From Streptomyces longispororuber (GTDB lineage: Bacteria > Actinomycetota > Actinomycetes > Streptomycetales > Streptomycetaceae), in assembly GCF_014656095.1 (NCBI RefSeq), contig NZ_BNBT01000032.1, positions 1-64,000 on the forward strand: DNA of 64,000 nt. The letters are read 5' to 3'. This document shows, piece by piece, positions 1 through 8,330 of the stretch; within the stretch, counting starts at the first letter, position 1, and each line of letters starts with the position of its first letter. The translations under genes and the position numbers were made by a program. Below the pieces are notes generated by a model that was not told the DNA's origin, made no database searches, and saw only the letters and a program-made list of their open reading frames with translations.

Positions 1-240
1 CGCCTCCCTCCGCTGCGCTCCAGGAGGCAGTGGAGCCGGCCGCTGCGCGCCCGGCGAGCCGCGCGATGCGCGGCCGTGGCTGGCGGGGTGTCAGGTGCGG
101 CTAGTGGGGTCTCCAATAAGGGAGTTGAGGAGTGCTCCGCACTCCTGGGGCGGGTCCGCTGCGCTCCCCCGCCTGACGGTCCTTCCGGCTGCGCCTCCAG
201 AACCGTCGGGGCCCGCTGGCGCGGGCCTGGCTGGCTATGG
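1..240. repeat. Subtelomere-like cluster of GC hairpins
   Basis: Several hairpins are packed into the first 230 bases. The clearest are GCCGCGC/GCGCGGC at 58-74 with a GAT loop, AGGAGTGC/GCACTCCT at 128-146 with a TCC loop, and GGCCCGC/GCGGGCC at 210-227 with a TGGC loop. Looser ones are GCCTCC/GGAGGC (2-28), GGCGGG/CCCGCC (149-173) and GACGGT/ACCGTC (175-207). GCTGCGC occurs four times (12, 42, 158, 188), mostly in loops. Streptomyces linear telomeres carry runs of palindromes with CTGCGC- or CTTCGC-type loops. The outermost conserved palindrome is not seen, so this would be just inside the end. Confidence 0.6.
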
Positions 241-282
241 GGGGTGGGGGTCGCTCGTTCGTGTGGGTTCCAGTGTAGCGGG

Positions 283-299
283 TGCATCAGATTGATGCA
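283..299. promoter_or_regulatory. Perfect 7-bp inverted repeat upstream of first gene
   Basis: TGCATCA and TGATGCA are separated by GAT, about 80 bases before the start of the next gene. The position and symmetry suit an operator, but no binding protein can be named. Confidence 0.3.
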
Positions 300-379
300 G
301 CATGTACCTTTGGCGGAAACACGAGACACCCCCCAACCACCCGGGAACCTCCCCGGAATTCCGATAGGAACGACCGCAG

Positions 380-1069
380 ATGAACGGTCACCACGAATCT
401 ACGGGATCCGATCCCGCGCTGAGCAGCGATTCTGTGCGCCGGGTGGCGCAGTACCAGACGGCGGGCGTGAACGCCCGGCTGAGGCTGTTCGCGCTCCTGG
501 AGGCGCAGGGCATGCCCGCGAGCGAGGCGGACGACCTGGTGGCCGCGCTGGAGGCTGGGGCGGTCGCCGGGGCGCAGTGCCAGGTGGTGGGGCTGGACGG
601 GATGGCGCCGGCCTCTCGGGGCTCGCTGTTCGCGGACGGCTGGGATGACGGCGTGACGGCTGCGAGCGAGGCCCTGGTGGGCATCGCGGACCGGGAGTGG
701 TCCCGGCGCGGCAGCCGGTCGGCCGGGACCGCTGAACTGGCCGTACGCATCGCGGACGTGAGGCAGCGTGAGCGGGCTGACCTGGTGTGCCTGGAGGCGT
801 ACGTCCAGGAGACCGTGCTGCCGAGCACCCATCCGTACACCACGGCGCGGCGTCGGGTGCTGGAGGCGCTCGGTGAGGCCGGCGGTCTGTGCACCGCGCG
901 CACGAGGAACAGCGACGGGGATGTCATCGTCTGCACGCGTGAGGCCGGGCACTACGTCCCGGACGACAAGCCGTCTTTCAAGGACGGGAAGCCGGGTGGC
1001 TGGCACAAGGCGGATGCGTCGATCTGGAACGACCTTGGTGCGGCCTGCATTCTGCACGAGGCGATCTGA
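380..1069 (+). CDS. Hypothetical protein with conserved C-terminal motif
   Basis: 229 residues, not assigned to a named family. The N-terminal two thirds is Ala/Arg/Glu-rich and probably helical. The last 50 residues hold an ordered segment (CTREAGHY...KPSFKDGKPGGWHKA) that I associate with uncharacterised Streptomyces plasmid and phage proteins. Two cysteines near residues 168 and 182 and a nearby histidine could bind metal, which is inference. No signal peptide or membrane segment is visible. The start is the first ATG after the inverted repeat at 283-299; the ribosome site is weak. The helicase gene follows 37 bases downstream on the same strand and may be co-transcribed. Confidence 0.65.
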   Translation: MNGHHESTGSDPALSSDSVRRVAQYQTAGVNARLRLFALLEAQGMPASEADDLVAALEAGAVAGAQCQVVGLDGMAPASRGSLFADGWDDGVTAASEALVGIADREWSRRGSRSAGTAELAVRIADVRQRERADLVCLEAYVQETVLPSTHPYTTARRRVLEALGEAGGLCTARTRNSDGDVIVCTREAGHYVPDDKPSFKDGKPGGWHKADASIWNDLGAACILHEAI

Positions 1070-1106
1070 AAGACCACGGGAATTCAGGCTCAGGAGAGGT
1101 AAGGAA

Positions 1107-3929
1107 ATGTCGGCGATTCAGCTCAAGGAACACCAGGTAGATCAGCGCTCCGCGTTTCGTAGGTGGGTGGGATTTCCTGCAAGGTCATCTGTGCCCCCGC
1201 AGGGGGCACGGGGCACGATCGTGTCAGCGACCGGCTCGGGTAAGACGATCATGGCCGCCGCGTGCGCGCTGGAGAGCTTCGCGGACGGCCGGATCCTCGT
1301 CACCGTGCCGACCCTGGACCTGCTCGTGCAGACCGCCCAGGCATGGCGCCTGGTCGGTCACCGGGCCCCGATGGTCGGGGTGTGCTCCCTGGAGAACGAC
1401 CCGGTCCTCAAGGAGCTGGGGGTGCGCACCACCACGAACCCGATCCAGCTCGCTCTGTGGGCCGGGACCGGACCGGTGGTCGTGTTCGCCACCTACGCCT
1501 CCCTGGTGCAGCGGCCCGATCCTGACCAGCATGGCGCGTCAGCCATCCCCCAGCAGCACGCGTCGGAAGAATTCCTGCGTCGGCTTGAGGCACTGTCGCC
1601 CGCACAACTTGAGGAGTACGAGCGTCAAGCCGCCCAATGGCTACCCCAGGACGTCACGCTCAACGACGTCAAGGAGCTGGCCGCGGCGCCCCGCAGGGTG
1701 CCCGGCCCGCTGGAAGCTGCCCTGGCGGGCGGAGAGCGGCTGTACGGGCAACAACTGACGGGCTTCGACCTGGCGATCGTGGATGAGGCCCACGGAACCG
1801 CCGGTGACCTCGGCCGTCCGTGGGCCGCGATCCACGACAACCAGCGGATCCCCGCCGACTTCCGGTTGTATCTGACCGCCACCCCGCGCATCCTCGCCGC
1901 TCCCCGGCCGCAGAAGGGCTCCGGCGGCCAGGAGGCGGAGATCGCGACCATGGCCGACGACCCGAACGGCACCTACGGCGCGTGGATCGCCGAGCTCGGC
2001 CTCTCGGAGGCGATCGAGCGCCAGATCCTCGCCGGGTTCGAGATCGACGTCCTGGAGATCCGCGACCCCTCGCCGGTCCTCGGGCAGTCGGAGGAGGCCC
2101 GGCGGGGGCGGCGCCTGGCGCTGCTGCAGACCGCCCTGCTGGAGCACGCCGCCGCGTGGAACCTGCGCACCGTCATGACGTTCCACCAGAAGGTCGAGGA
2201 AGCCGCCGCCTTCGCCGAGAAGCTCCCCGAGACCGCGGCCGAGCTCTACAGGAACGACTCCTCGGACGAGGACCTGTCCAAGGCGGAGCAGCTGCCCGCG
2301 TCATCGATCGACGCGGAGTTCTACGAGCTGGAGGCCGGCCGCCACGTCCCGCCGGACCGGGTGTGGTCGGCGTGGCTGTGCGGCGACCACCTCGTCAGCG
2401 AGCGGCGCGAGGTCCTGCGGCAGTTCGCCAACGGCATCGACGCGGCCGGGCGTCGAGTGCACCGCGCGTTCCTCGCCTCGGTTCGCGTGCTCGGGGAGGG
2501 CGTGGACATCACCGGCGAGCGGGGTGTCGACTCGATCTGCTTCGCCGACACCCGCGGCTCGCAGGTGGAGATCGTGCAGAACATCGGCCGGGCGCTCCGA
2601 CTCAACAAGGACGGCTCCACCAAGGTGGCCAGGATCATCGTGCCGGTGTTCCTGGAGCCCGGCGAGGACCCGCAGGACATGGTCGCCTCCGCCAGCTTCA
2701 AGCCGCTCGTGGCCGTGCTCCAAGGCCTGCGCGCGCACGACGAGCGCCTGGTCGAGCAGCTCGCCTCCCGGGCGCTCACGAGCGGCAAGCGCAAGGTACA
2801 CCTGCGGCGCGACGAAGACGGGCGGATCGTCGGGGCCGACGGCGCGGGCGGCGGCGAGGACCAGGAGAACGACGACACCCAGGCCGCCGCCGAAGCGGCC
2901 CTGCTCCACTTCTCCTCGCCCCGGGACGCGGCCACGATCGCGGCCTTCCTGCGCACCCGGGTCTACCGGCCGGAGTCCTTGGTGTGGCTGGAGGGCTACC
3001 AAGCCCTGCTGCGATGGCGTAGGGAGAACGGGGTCACCGGCCTGTACGCCGTCCCGTACGACGTCGAGGTCGAGGTCGGCGTCACCAAGGACTTCCCGCT
3101 GGGGCGGTGGGTGCACCAGCAGAGGAAGGCGCTGCGGGCCGGGGAGCTGGAGGAGCGGCGCAAGGTCCTCCTGGACGCTCCGGAGGCCGGGATGGTCTGG
3201 GAGCCCGGCGAGGAAGCGTGGGAGAACAAGCTCGCCGCGCTCCGGTCGTACCGGCGGGCGACCGGGCACCTCGCGCCGCGTCAGGACGCGGTGTGGGGCG
3301 AGGGTGACGCGATGATGCCCGTCGGGCAGCACATGGCCAATCTCCGGCGCAAGGGCGCGAAGAATGGCCTGGGCAAGGACCCGGAGCGGGCCGCCGTACG
3401 CGCGGCGCAGCTCACCGCGATCGACCCGGACTGGGACTGCCCGTGGCCGCTGAACTGGCAGCGCCACTACCGCGTCCTGGCGGACCTGGTCGACGCCGAC
3501 GGCCAGCTGCCCGACATCGCACCCGGCGTCCTCATGGACGGCGACGACATCGGACGGTGGCTCCAGCAGCAGAAGCAACCGAGCACCTGGGCGCGGCTCC
3601 TGCCCGAGCAGCGGGAGCGGCTGACCGCGCTGGGCGTCAAGCCGCTTGAGGAGCCGTCTCCCGCCCCGGCGGCCGAGCGCGCGGCGAAGGGCCCGAGCAA
3701 GGCACAGCAGGCGTTCCAGCGGGGCCTGGCGGCCCTCGCGCAGTGGGTCCAGCGGGAAGGCCACCGGCCTGTACCGCGCGGCCACGCTGAGGAGATCGCA
3801 GTCGACGGCGAGACGGACCCGGTGGTCGTGAAACTGGGCGTGTGGACATCGAACGTTCGGGCGAGACGGGACAAGCTCACTCAGGAGCAGCTGGAGGCGT
3901 TGCGGGAGCTGGGCGTGGAGTGGGCGTAG
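1107..3929 (+). CDS. SF2 DEAH helicase with helicase-associated repeats (TtrA-like)
   Basis: 940 residues from an ATG preceded by GGAGAGGTAAGGAA. Superfamily 2 motifs are clear: Walker A SATGSGKT at about 40-47, DEAH at 226-229, a TATP motif III near 258, and QNIGRALR (motif VI) near 490. The C-terminal 350 residues carry helicase-associated-type modules with conserved Trp and Leu (LPLGRWVHQQR-like, VGQHMANLRRKG). This helicase plus HA-repeat layout is common near the ends of Streptomyces chromosomes and linear plasmids (the TtrA group, implicated in conjugal transfer of ends). The hairpin-rich left end makes that reading attractive. It could also be another HA-domain helicase; the ATPase assignment is firm, the telomere role is inference. 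Confidence 0.85.
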   Translation: MSAIQLKEHQVDQRSAFRRWVGFPARSSVPPQGARGTIVSATGSGKTIMAAACALESFADGRILVTVPTLDLLVQTAQAWRLVGHRAPMVGVCSLENDPVLKELGVRTTTNPIQLALWAGTGPVVVFATYASLVQRPDPDQHGASAIPQQHASEEFLRRLEALSPAQLEEYERQAAQWLPQDVTLNDVKELAAAPRRVPGPLEAALAGGERLYGQQLTGFDLAIVDEAHGTAGDLGRPWAAIHDNQRIPADFRLYLTATPRILAAPRPQKGSGGQEAEIATMADDPNGTYGAWIAELGLSEAIERQILAGFEIDVLEIRDPSPVLGQSEEARRGRRLALLQTALLEHAAAWNLRTVMTFHQKVEEAAAFAEKLPETAAELYRNDSSDEDLSKAEQLPASSIDAEFYELEAGRHVPPDRVWSAWLCGDHLVSERREVLRQFANGIDAAGRRVHRAFLASVRVLGEGVDITGERGVDSICFADTRGSQVEIVQNIGRALRLNKDGSTKVARIIVPVFLEPGEDPQDMVASASFKPLVAVLQGLRAHDERLVEQLASRALTSGKRKVHLRRDEDGRIVGADGAGGGEDQENDDTQAAAEAALLHFSSPRDAATIAAFLRTRVYRPESLVWLEGYQALLRWRRENGVTGLYAVPYDVEVEVGVTKDFPLGRWVHQQRKALRAGELEERRKVLLDAPEAGMVWEPGEEAWENKLAALRSYRRATGHLAPRQDAVWGEGDAMMPVGQHMANLRRKGAKNGLGKDPERAAVRAAQLTAIDPDWDCPWPLNWQRHYRVLADLVDADGQLPDIAPGVLMDGDDIGRWLQQQKQPSTWARLLPEQRERLTALGVKPLEEPSPAPAAERAAKGPSKAQQAFQRGLAALAQWVQREGHRPVPRGHAEEIAVDGETDPVVVKLGVWTSNVRARRDKLTQEQLEALRELGVEWA

Positions 3930-3946
3930 ACAGCGGAGGTCCTCTG

Positions 3947-3986
3947 CTGGCACCTCTGACGAGGGTCCCGATGTCAGAGGTGCCAG
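3947..3986. terminator. 14-bp perfect hairpin
   Basis: CTGGCACCTCTGAC and its exact reverse complement are separated by 12 bases, 18 bases past the helicase stop. No long T run follows, as is usual in actinomycetes. Confidence 0.65.
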
Positions 3987-4051
3987 GGACACTGGTCGCA
4001 AGCCTCAGTGCCGCCTGAGGCGTCGGCTTCCTGGACTCGGAGGATTGGCAC

Positions 4052-4876
4052 ATGCTCACTGAAGCTCTCATGGCCGTGGCCGGGGCCGGCGGTACCGCCG
4101 TCGTCCAAGCCGCTGGCACCGACGCATGGACCGGTCTGCGGCAACGCGTAGCCCGTCTCCTGGGGCGTGGCGACGCTCAGCGCGAGAGCGCGGAGCTGGA
4201 GCGCCTGGACCGCACTGCGCAGGCTCTGGAGGAGGCCGACGCCACCGGCGAGACGGAGCGGACGCGCCTGCGCCAGGAGGCATCGTGGCAGACCCGCTTC
4301 GAGTCGCTTCTGGAGAACCTGGAGGACTCCGAGCAGCAGCAGGTCGCGACCGAGCTTCAGGCACTGGTGGCCGAGCAGCAGGAATTCGCGGCCCGCCAAG
4401 GCGTGGTCGGCAACACCCTCAATGGCCCCGCCGCTCTGCAGATCGGAAACCACAACCAGCAGGAGAACCGCTTCAACATCGCGAGCTACCTGCCCGCTCC
4501 CGTAGGCCCCCGGGTCGTCCTCCAGGTCTCCAATTCCATCCCTGTGTACGACCTGCCCGACGGGAGCCAGGACCTGGGCGATCATTTCGTCAGCGTGGAG
4601 GCGGTCAACACCGGTGACCAGCCGATCGCCATCACCAGCTGGGGTATCGAGCTCCCCGGTGATCGGCGCATGTTCGTCACGCGAGGCGAGAACTGGGCAA
4701 CTCCGCTCCCCCACGTGCTCGCTCCCGGCGCCCCTCCCGCACGGTTCCTGATCCGAGCCGATGAGCTGCGGCGGGTAGAGCGAGAGCAGCGCATTCCGTA
4801 CACGCAGATGCTGCCCTACGTGGGGCTGGCCGACGGGACGGTCGTGCGCGCCGATCGCAGTGTGCCGTTGGCCTGA
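4052..4876 (+). CDS. Hypothetical protein, N-terminal Ala-rich helix and beta-rich C-terminus
   Basis: 274 residues with a good GGAGG nine bases before ATG. The N-terminus (LMAVAGAGGTAVVQAAGTDAW) is a conserved opening of uncharacterised Streptomyces proteins. A charged, probably coiled-coil segment spans roughly 45-115, then an NG-rich hinge (VVGNTLNGPAALQIGNHNQ), then a beta-rich domain of about 130 residues. No catalytic motif is seen. The last 25 residues recur as a broken fragment at 8141-8209, so this gene or a paralogue was once duplicated on this arm. It stands alone between two terminator-like hairpins. Confidence 0.65.
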   Translation: MLTEALMAVAGAGGTAVVQAAGTDAWTGLRQRVARLLGRGDAQRESAELERLDRTAQALEEADATGETERTRLRQEASWQTRFESLLENLEDSEQQQVATELQALVAEQQEFAARQGVVGNTLNGPAALQIGNHNQQENRFNIASYLPAPVGPRVVLQVSNSIPVYDLPDGSQDLGDHFVSVEAVNTGDQPIAITSWGIELPGDRRMFVTRGENWATPLPHVLAPGAPPARFLIRADELRRVEREQRIPYTQMLPYVGLADGTVVRADRSVPLA

Positions 4877-4892
4877 CAGGCGGAAGTCGATG

Positions 4893-4926
4893 AGGGGCGG
4901 GCTGCCGGTGCTGGCAGCCCGCCCCT
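4893..4926. terminator. 14-bp perfect GC hairpin
   Basis: AGGGGCGGGCTGCC pairs exactly with GGCAGCCCGCCCCT across a 6-base loop. It lies between convergent genes ending at 4876 (+) and 4954 (-), so it can serve both. Confidence 0.75.
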
Positions 4927-4953
4927 TCGTCCTGACCGGCAGGTGGTCGGCGG

Positions 4954-5139
4954 CTACCGCTGGCGCGGGATGGTGACCCGGGCCTCCGCCAGGACGATGC
5001 CGGTCGCCGGGTCGCGGTGCACGGGAACGTACAGGCCCCATTCGGCGTCACCGGCCGTGAGCCAGCCTCCGGCCCATGGGGCGTCGGTGGTCGTGAGCAC
5101 GCGACCGGCGAGCGGGCCACCCAGGAGTCGGACGATCAC
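4954..5139 (-). CDS. Small hypothetical protein (61 aa)
   Basis: GTG start with a strong GGAGGT nine bases upstream. The opening MIVRLLGGPLAGRVL resembles a group of small Streptomyces plasmid and phage proteins (MIVRL-GGP-GRVL) of unknown role. There are no cysteines and no membrane segment. It is short enough to be a single beta-rich domain. Confidence 0.55.
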   Translation of the reverse strand: MIVRLLGGPLAGRVLTTTDAPWAGGWLTAGDAEWGLYVPVHRDPATGIVLAEARVTIPRQR

Positions 5140-5465
5140 AGCGGTACCTCCATCCGGCGGGACTCTCCCGCCTCACCCCTTGGCGGGGCTCGGCACCGGA
5201 AGAACAGCGCCGGGGTGCCGGCGACTTCCGTCCCGGCTCTGCCGCCGGGCTGACGGCGGCGAGGCGCGGCGGCCCCGGCCGACTCGCAACCGGCTGAGCG
5301 CGCCCCGATCCCCGGCCGCGGCCGCGCCGCCCGTCCCGCCCGCCCCTTCCTCCTTCACTCCAGCCAAGGGACATGGGCAGAGCAGCCGCAACGGGGATGT
5401 CAGCGATCCGACCACGGCAAAACGGCGCGGTGACCTGCGCGGACACGGAGACGGTCCTGCGGGCC

Positions 5466-5533
5466 GCGCAACACCTAGCGCAACCCTTGGCGCAACATCC
5501 AGCGCAACAGATAGGCGCAACCCCCAGCGCAAC
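5466..5533. repeat. Six GCGCAAC repeats at 12-bp spacing
   Basis: GCGCAAC starts at 5466, 5478, 5490, 5502, 5515 and 5527, so the steps are 12, 12, 12, 13 and 12 bases with variable filler between. No open reading frame explains it. One more copy lies at 8283, next to the broken gene fragment at 8141. Such phased short repeats are typical of protein-binding arrays (iterons or operator clusters). The nearest gene reads in the minus direction and ends at 5564. Confidence 0.7.
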
Positions 5534-5563
5534 CTCGTGCTCCTGGTCGACCGGGGCGGCCGG

Positions 5564-5800
5564 TCACGCGGCCCGGATAGCTCCGTGGGCGCGGGCGAGG
5601 TGACGCAGCTCGGACCGTGCCGCCGGCACCGAGGGGACGGTCTCCCAGTAGGGGTGCCACCACAGCCGTACGGACAGGAGCAGCAGGCGGCGGCGCAGGG
5701 CGGTGGTGTCGCGGGGGCGAGGTGCGGCCAGTGCTTGGTAGGTGGCGTTCCAGGCGGCTTGCGTCTGCACCAGGTCGTCGGGGAAGTCGGTCACGTCCAT
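5564..5800 (-). CDS. Small conserved hypothetical protein (78 aa)
   Basis: The start was set at the ATG giving MDVTDFPDDLVQTQAAWNAT. That opening, with the later LRRRLLLLSVRLWWHPYWET block, matches a recurring family of about 75-residue Streptomyces proteins of unknown function. The longer upstream reading runs through a DNA tandem repeat and is unlikely to be translated. There is no clear ribosome site. The protein is rich in Trp and Arg with no transmembrane segment. Confidence 0.55.
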   Translation of the reverse strand: MDVTDFPDDLVQTQAAWNATYQALAAPRPRDTTALRRRLLLLSVRLWWHPYWETVPSVPAARSELRHLARAHGAIRAA

Positions 5801-6130
5801 AGCGGCATTAGATCGCTTGTTCGAATTGCGTGTCACTTCGGACACGCCCTGTCCGGTGCCGTGGTCGGGTCCGCGCCGGGCGCGGTCGGCCTCATGGTCG
5901 GGGTCGCAACCAGCGTGGTCGGCCTCGTGATCGGGTCTGTGGTCGGCCCCACCACGGCGGTCCGGCCCGGTCTGGAGCGGCACCCGGCCGGGTGATCTTT
6001 CTTCGCGTACGCGGGCGCAGTCCTAGCTGCATGCGTCCAACTTGCTCATTTCCAGGGTGCATTGACAGCTTTTCGCATATTCTGTCATGTTCTGTCCGCC
6101 GCTTCCGGCGAACGAGCGAGAGGTGATCTC

Positions 6131-6814
6131 ATGCGACGAACCGAGTACGACGCGAGCCAGGCCGCCAAGCGCCTGAAGGTGCCCGCAGCCGCCTTCCGAT
6201 GGGCCCGCCACACCGGCCTCATCCCCGACCCGGACGCGTCGTCCTGCCAGTGGTCCCGGGCCGCTGTGGAGGCACTGGACGCCGACGCCATCCGGGCCGC
6301 GATGCCCTCCCCGCCGATCGGCGGCGGCGCGGCGGCGGACCGGATCGCCGACGCGCTCGGCACCCCGAACGTGATCGGCGAGAAGGCGAACGTCACGGCC
6401 TTCGTGGTGCGGCGATTCGTCGACCGCGGCCTGCTGGTCGACCTGAGCGCGAACCCAGACGGAACGCTGCACCACCCCGACCAGGTCGACCAGGTCTGCC
6501 GCCGCGAGGACCTGGCGGACCTGGTCGCCGCCGATACCCCGCTCGGACCCGAGCAAGCCGCCGCCCGGCTCCGGGTACGGCGTGCCGACTTCGACCACAT
6601 GGTCCGGCTCGGCTGGGTCCGCTCACCGCAGTCGATCGAGGTCCGCTTCGGCACGAGCCGGGCCGGAGCCGTCGACGTCGCGCTCTACACCACGGCGTCC
6701 GTCGACGCGGTCGTCCCCGCCCACCCCGAGGTCGACTGGGAGCAGCTGCGCGCGGTGGAGAAAGGCCAGCGCTCGCCTCTCGCCTCCCTGCGCCCGGCAC
6801 CGGCGCCCGCGTAG
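6131..6814 (+). CDS. Conserved hypothetical protein with helix-turn-helix-like repeats
   Basis: 227 residues; ATG follows GAGAGGTG. The opening YDASQAAKRLKVPAAAFRWARHTGLIPDPD looks like an excisionase or MerR-type helix-turn-helix. A similar unit recurs near residue 160 (LGPEQAAARLRVRRADFDHMVRLGWVRSP), and a middle segment (GTPNVIGEKANVTAFVVRRFVDRGLL) reads as a third. The architecture suggests a multi-winged-helix DNA-binding protein seen in many Streptomyces genomes without an assigned role. It stands alone, facing a convergent gene, so any partner is unknown. DNA binding is inference. Confidence 0.65.
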   Translation: MRRTEYDASQAAKRLKVPAAAFRWARHTGLIPDPDASSCQWSRAAVEALDADAIRAAMPSPPIGGGAAADRIADALGTPNVIGEKANVTAFVVRRFVDRGLLVDLSANPDGTLHHPDQVDQVCRREDLADLVAADTPLGPEQAAARLRVRRADFDHMVRLGWVRSPQSIEVRFGTSRAGAVDVALYTTASVDAVVPAHPEVDWEQLRAVEKGQRSPLASLRPAPAPA

Positions 6815-6870
6815 GCCTGCTGCGACCGTCCCGCACGGGGTGAGAGCCGGTCAAGGGGACCGTGAACCTC

Positions 6871-6913
6871 GGAGGGCCGACCCGTGCGGGTCGCGGAGCG
6901 GGCCGACCCTCCC
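6871..6913. terminator. Hairpin between convergent genes
   Basis: GACCCG-TG-CGGGTC (6879-6892) sits inside imperfect GGAGGG/CCCTCC arms, between genes ending at 6814 (+) and 6917 (-). Confidence 0.4.
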
Positions 6914-6916
6914 TGG

Positions 6917-7876
6917 TCAGTTCCTGTTGGCGGGGCGGGCGTCCAGTGCCACGTGCAGGCGCTCTGCGACGGGTCGGTACTGCTGGACGAAGCTGGGGTC
7001 CTTCATCTGGTCGGGCGCGGGCAGCTGCTTGTACGAGTAAGACCGGCGTCGGGCGAGCGACCAGCCCAAGGGCCGCAACCCGACGCGGTTCATGTCCCGG
7101 TCCACGCCCGCCAGGTAGGCCGCGTCGACGGGCAGGTCCCAGTTTGACTGCCAGATCACCCCGTCCAAGGTGATGGGGAGGCGAAGGGGTCCGAAGAGGA
7201 AGCCCAGGCAGCGCTCGCGCAGAACTGCCGCGCTCTGTTCGGGGCTCAGCGGAGAGCCCTCCTCTTCACCTCCAGGGCCGGGGAGCACGGTCCTGCAGTC
7301 GCTGTCCGGGAAGACGTCGATCTCGCCGAGAACGACGTGCGCCGTGGCGATCTCACGGTCCGGGTAGGACCAGCGCCTCGGCAGAAGGACGATCACGTCG
7401 TGGCTGTCGACGGCATCGGCCACCGCCGCCGCGAGCGGGCTGCGGTCGGCGCGCGGAAGGCCGCGGTTGTTCTCCCGCACCGGCTGGCGGGCCTCCCACA
7501 TGCAGGTGTGGCGCGTCAGGAGGCCAGGGCCGTCCGGCGCGGCCCACAGCGTGCTGGTGGTCGGCTCCGGCGGGGCAGCCGGCTCGGTCTCCTTCTTGCT
7601 GCGGCTCCGGCTGCGCCTGGCGCCGCTCATAGTCCAGCGCCAGAAGTCCTCAGCTTCCTCGAGGAGCAGGACCCGCTGACCACCGTGCGCCCAGACCGCC
7701 GCGATCCCGCCGACCAGGTGATAGAGGTTCCCCGAGCGCTCCGCCAGGAACCGCAAGACATGCGGTGTGCGCGGCGCTTCGCTGGCCTTCTCGCGGCGCA
7801 GGGCCTCGGTGTACTTGCCCCCGCTCCGGCTCGCCCGGCGGGCGTTCTGCGCGGCGGTGGACTGGTTCTTCGGCAT
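6917..7876 (-). CDS. Hypothetical protein, possible ParA-like fold without a P-loop
   Basis: 319 residues. The N-terminus MPKNQSTAAQNARRASRSGGKYTEALRR matches a basic leader I associate with Streptomyces plasmid proteins. Residues 45-75 (LYHLVGGIAAVWAHGGQRVLLLEE) look like the first beta-alpha-beta of a MinD/ParA ATPase, but the GKGGVGKT loop is absent. A later IVLLPRRWSYPD and a C-terminal RVGLRPLGWSLARR are conserved-looking but unassigned. A basic insert (SGARRSRSRSKKE) lies near residue 90. Either it is a degenerate ATPase-fold protein or the similarity is chance. No neighbour forms an operon with it. Confidence 0.6.
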   Translation of the reverse strand: MPKNQSTAAQNARRASRSGGKYTEALRREKASEAPRTPHVLRFLAERSGNLYHLVGGIAAVWAHGGQRVLLLEEAEDFWRWTMSGARRSRSRSKKETEPAAPPEPTTSTLWAAPDGPGLLTRHTCMWEARQPVRENNRGLPRADRSPLAAAVADAVDSHDVIVLLPRRWSYPDREIATAHVVLGEIDVFPDSDCRTVLPGPGGEEEGSPLSPEQSAAVLRERCLGFLFGPLRLPITLDGVIWQSNWDLPVDAAYLAGVDRDMNRVGLRPLGWSLARRRSYSYKQLPAPDQMKDPSFVQQYRPVAERLHVALDARPANRN

Positions 7877-8140
7877 GACGTACTCCTCTGCCCGGACCGG
7901 GCCACGCCCCCGGCACCGGCTCGTACGACTGCCGTGGATACGACGGAACGCAGAACGGTTGGAGCGGGCCCCGCAGGACCTTGACCCCCCGCGTCCGGTG
8001 GCGTGGGTCCGGAAGCAGGCGGTGATCGGCAGTACGCCACTAGCCGGTCAGGATGCTAACCGGCACGGCCACACCGGCCGAAGCCACGTGCCGCCGACTC
8101 CCTCAATCGGGCGAGGTACCCGGCGGCGGTGCGTGCCCGG

Positions 8141-8209
8141 GTCGTTGTGGAGCGAGAGCAGCGCATCCCGTACACACAGATGCGGCCATACGCGGGACTG
8201 GCCGACTGA
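8141..8209 (+). pseudogene. Fragment duplicating the end of the 4052-4876 gene
   Basis: The frame reads VEREQRIPYTQMRPYAGLAD then stop. This matches VEREQRIPYTQMLPYVGLAD near the end of the protein at 4052-4876 with two changes, and the DNA matches over about 60 bases. No start or upstream part remains. A GCGCAAC copy follows at 8283, echoing the array at 5466-5533. Confidence 0.75.
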
Positions 8210-8330
8210 CCTGGGGCGGCGTGGTGCGCGCACCGGTGCAGTCCTTGCTGCAGTTTCTGCGCGGCGCCTGCCGTAACCAGTAGCGCAACACGCTGGTGCT
8301 CGCCGGTCCACGCCGGGGATACTCGCCGCC

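Noticed and set aside
287..1057. Long minus-strand reading frames over the first gene
   Set aside because: They are shadows of the plus-strand gene at 380-1069; composition and codon bias fit the plus strand.
2301..4001. Long minus-strand frame across the helicase
   Set aside because: The helicase motifs are on the plus strand; the antisense frame is a high-GC artefact.
5830..5995. Tandem TGGTCGG repeats upstream of the 5564 gene
   Set aside because: Low-copy imperfect repeats without clear period; probably codon-level or slippage noise.
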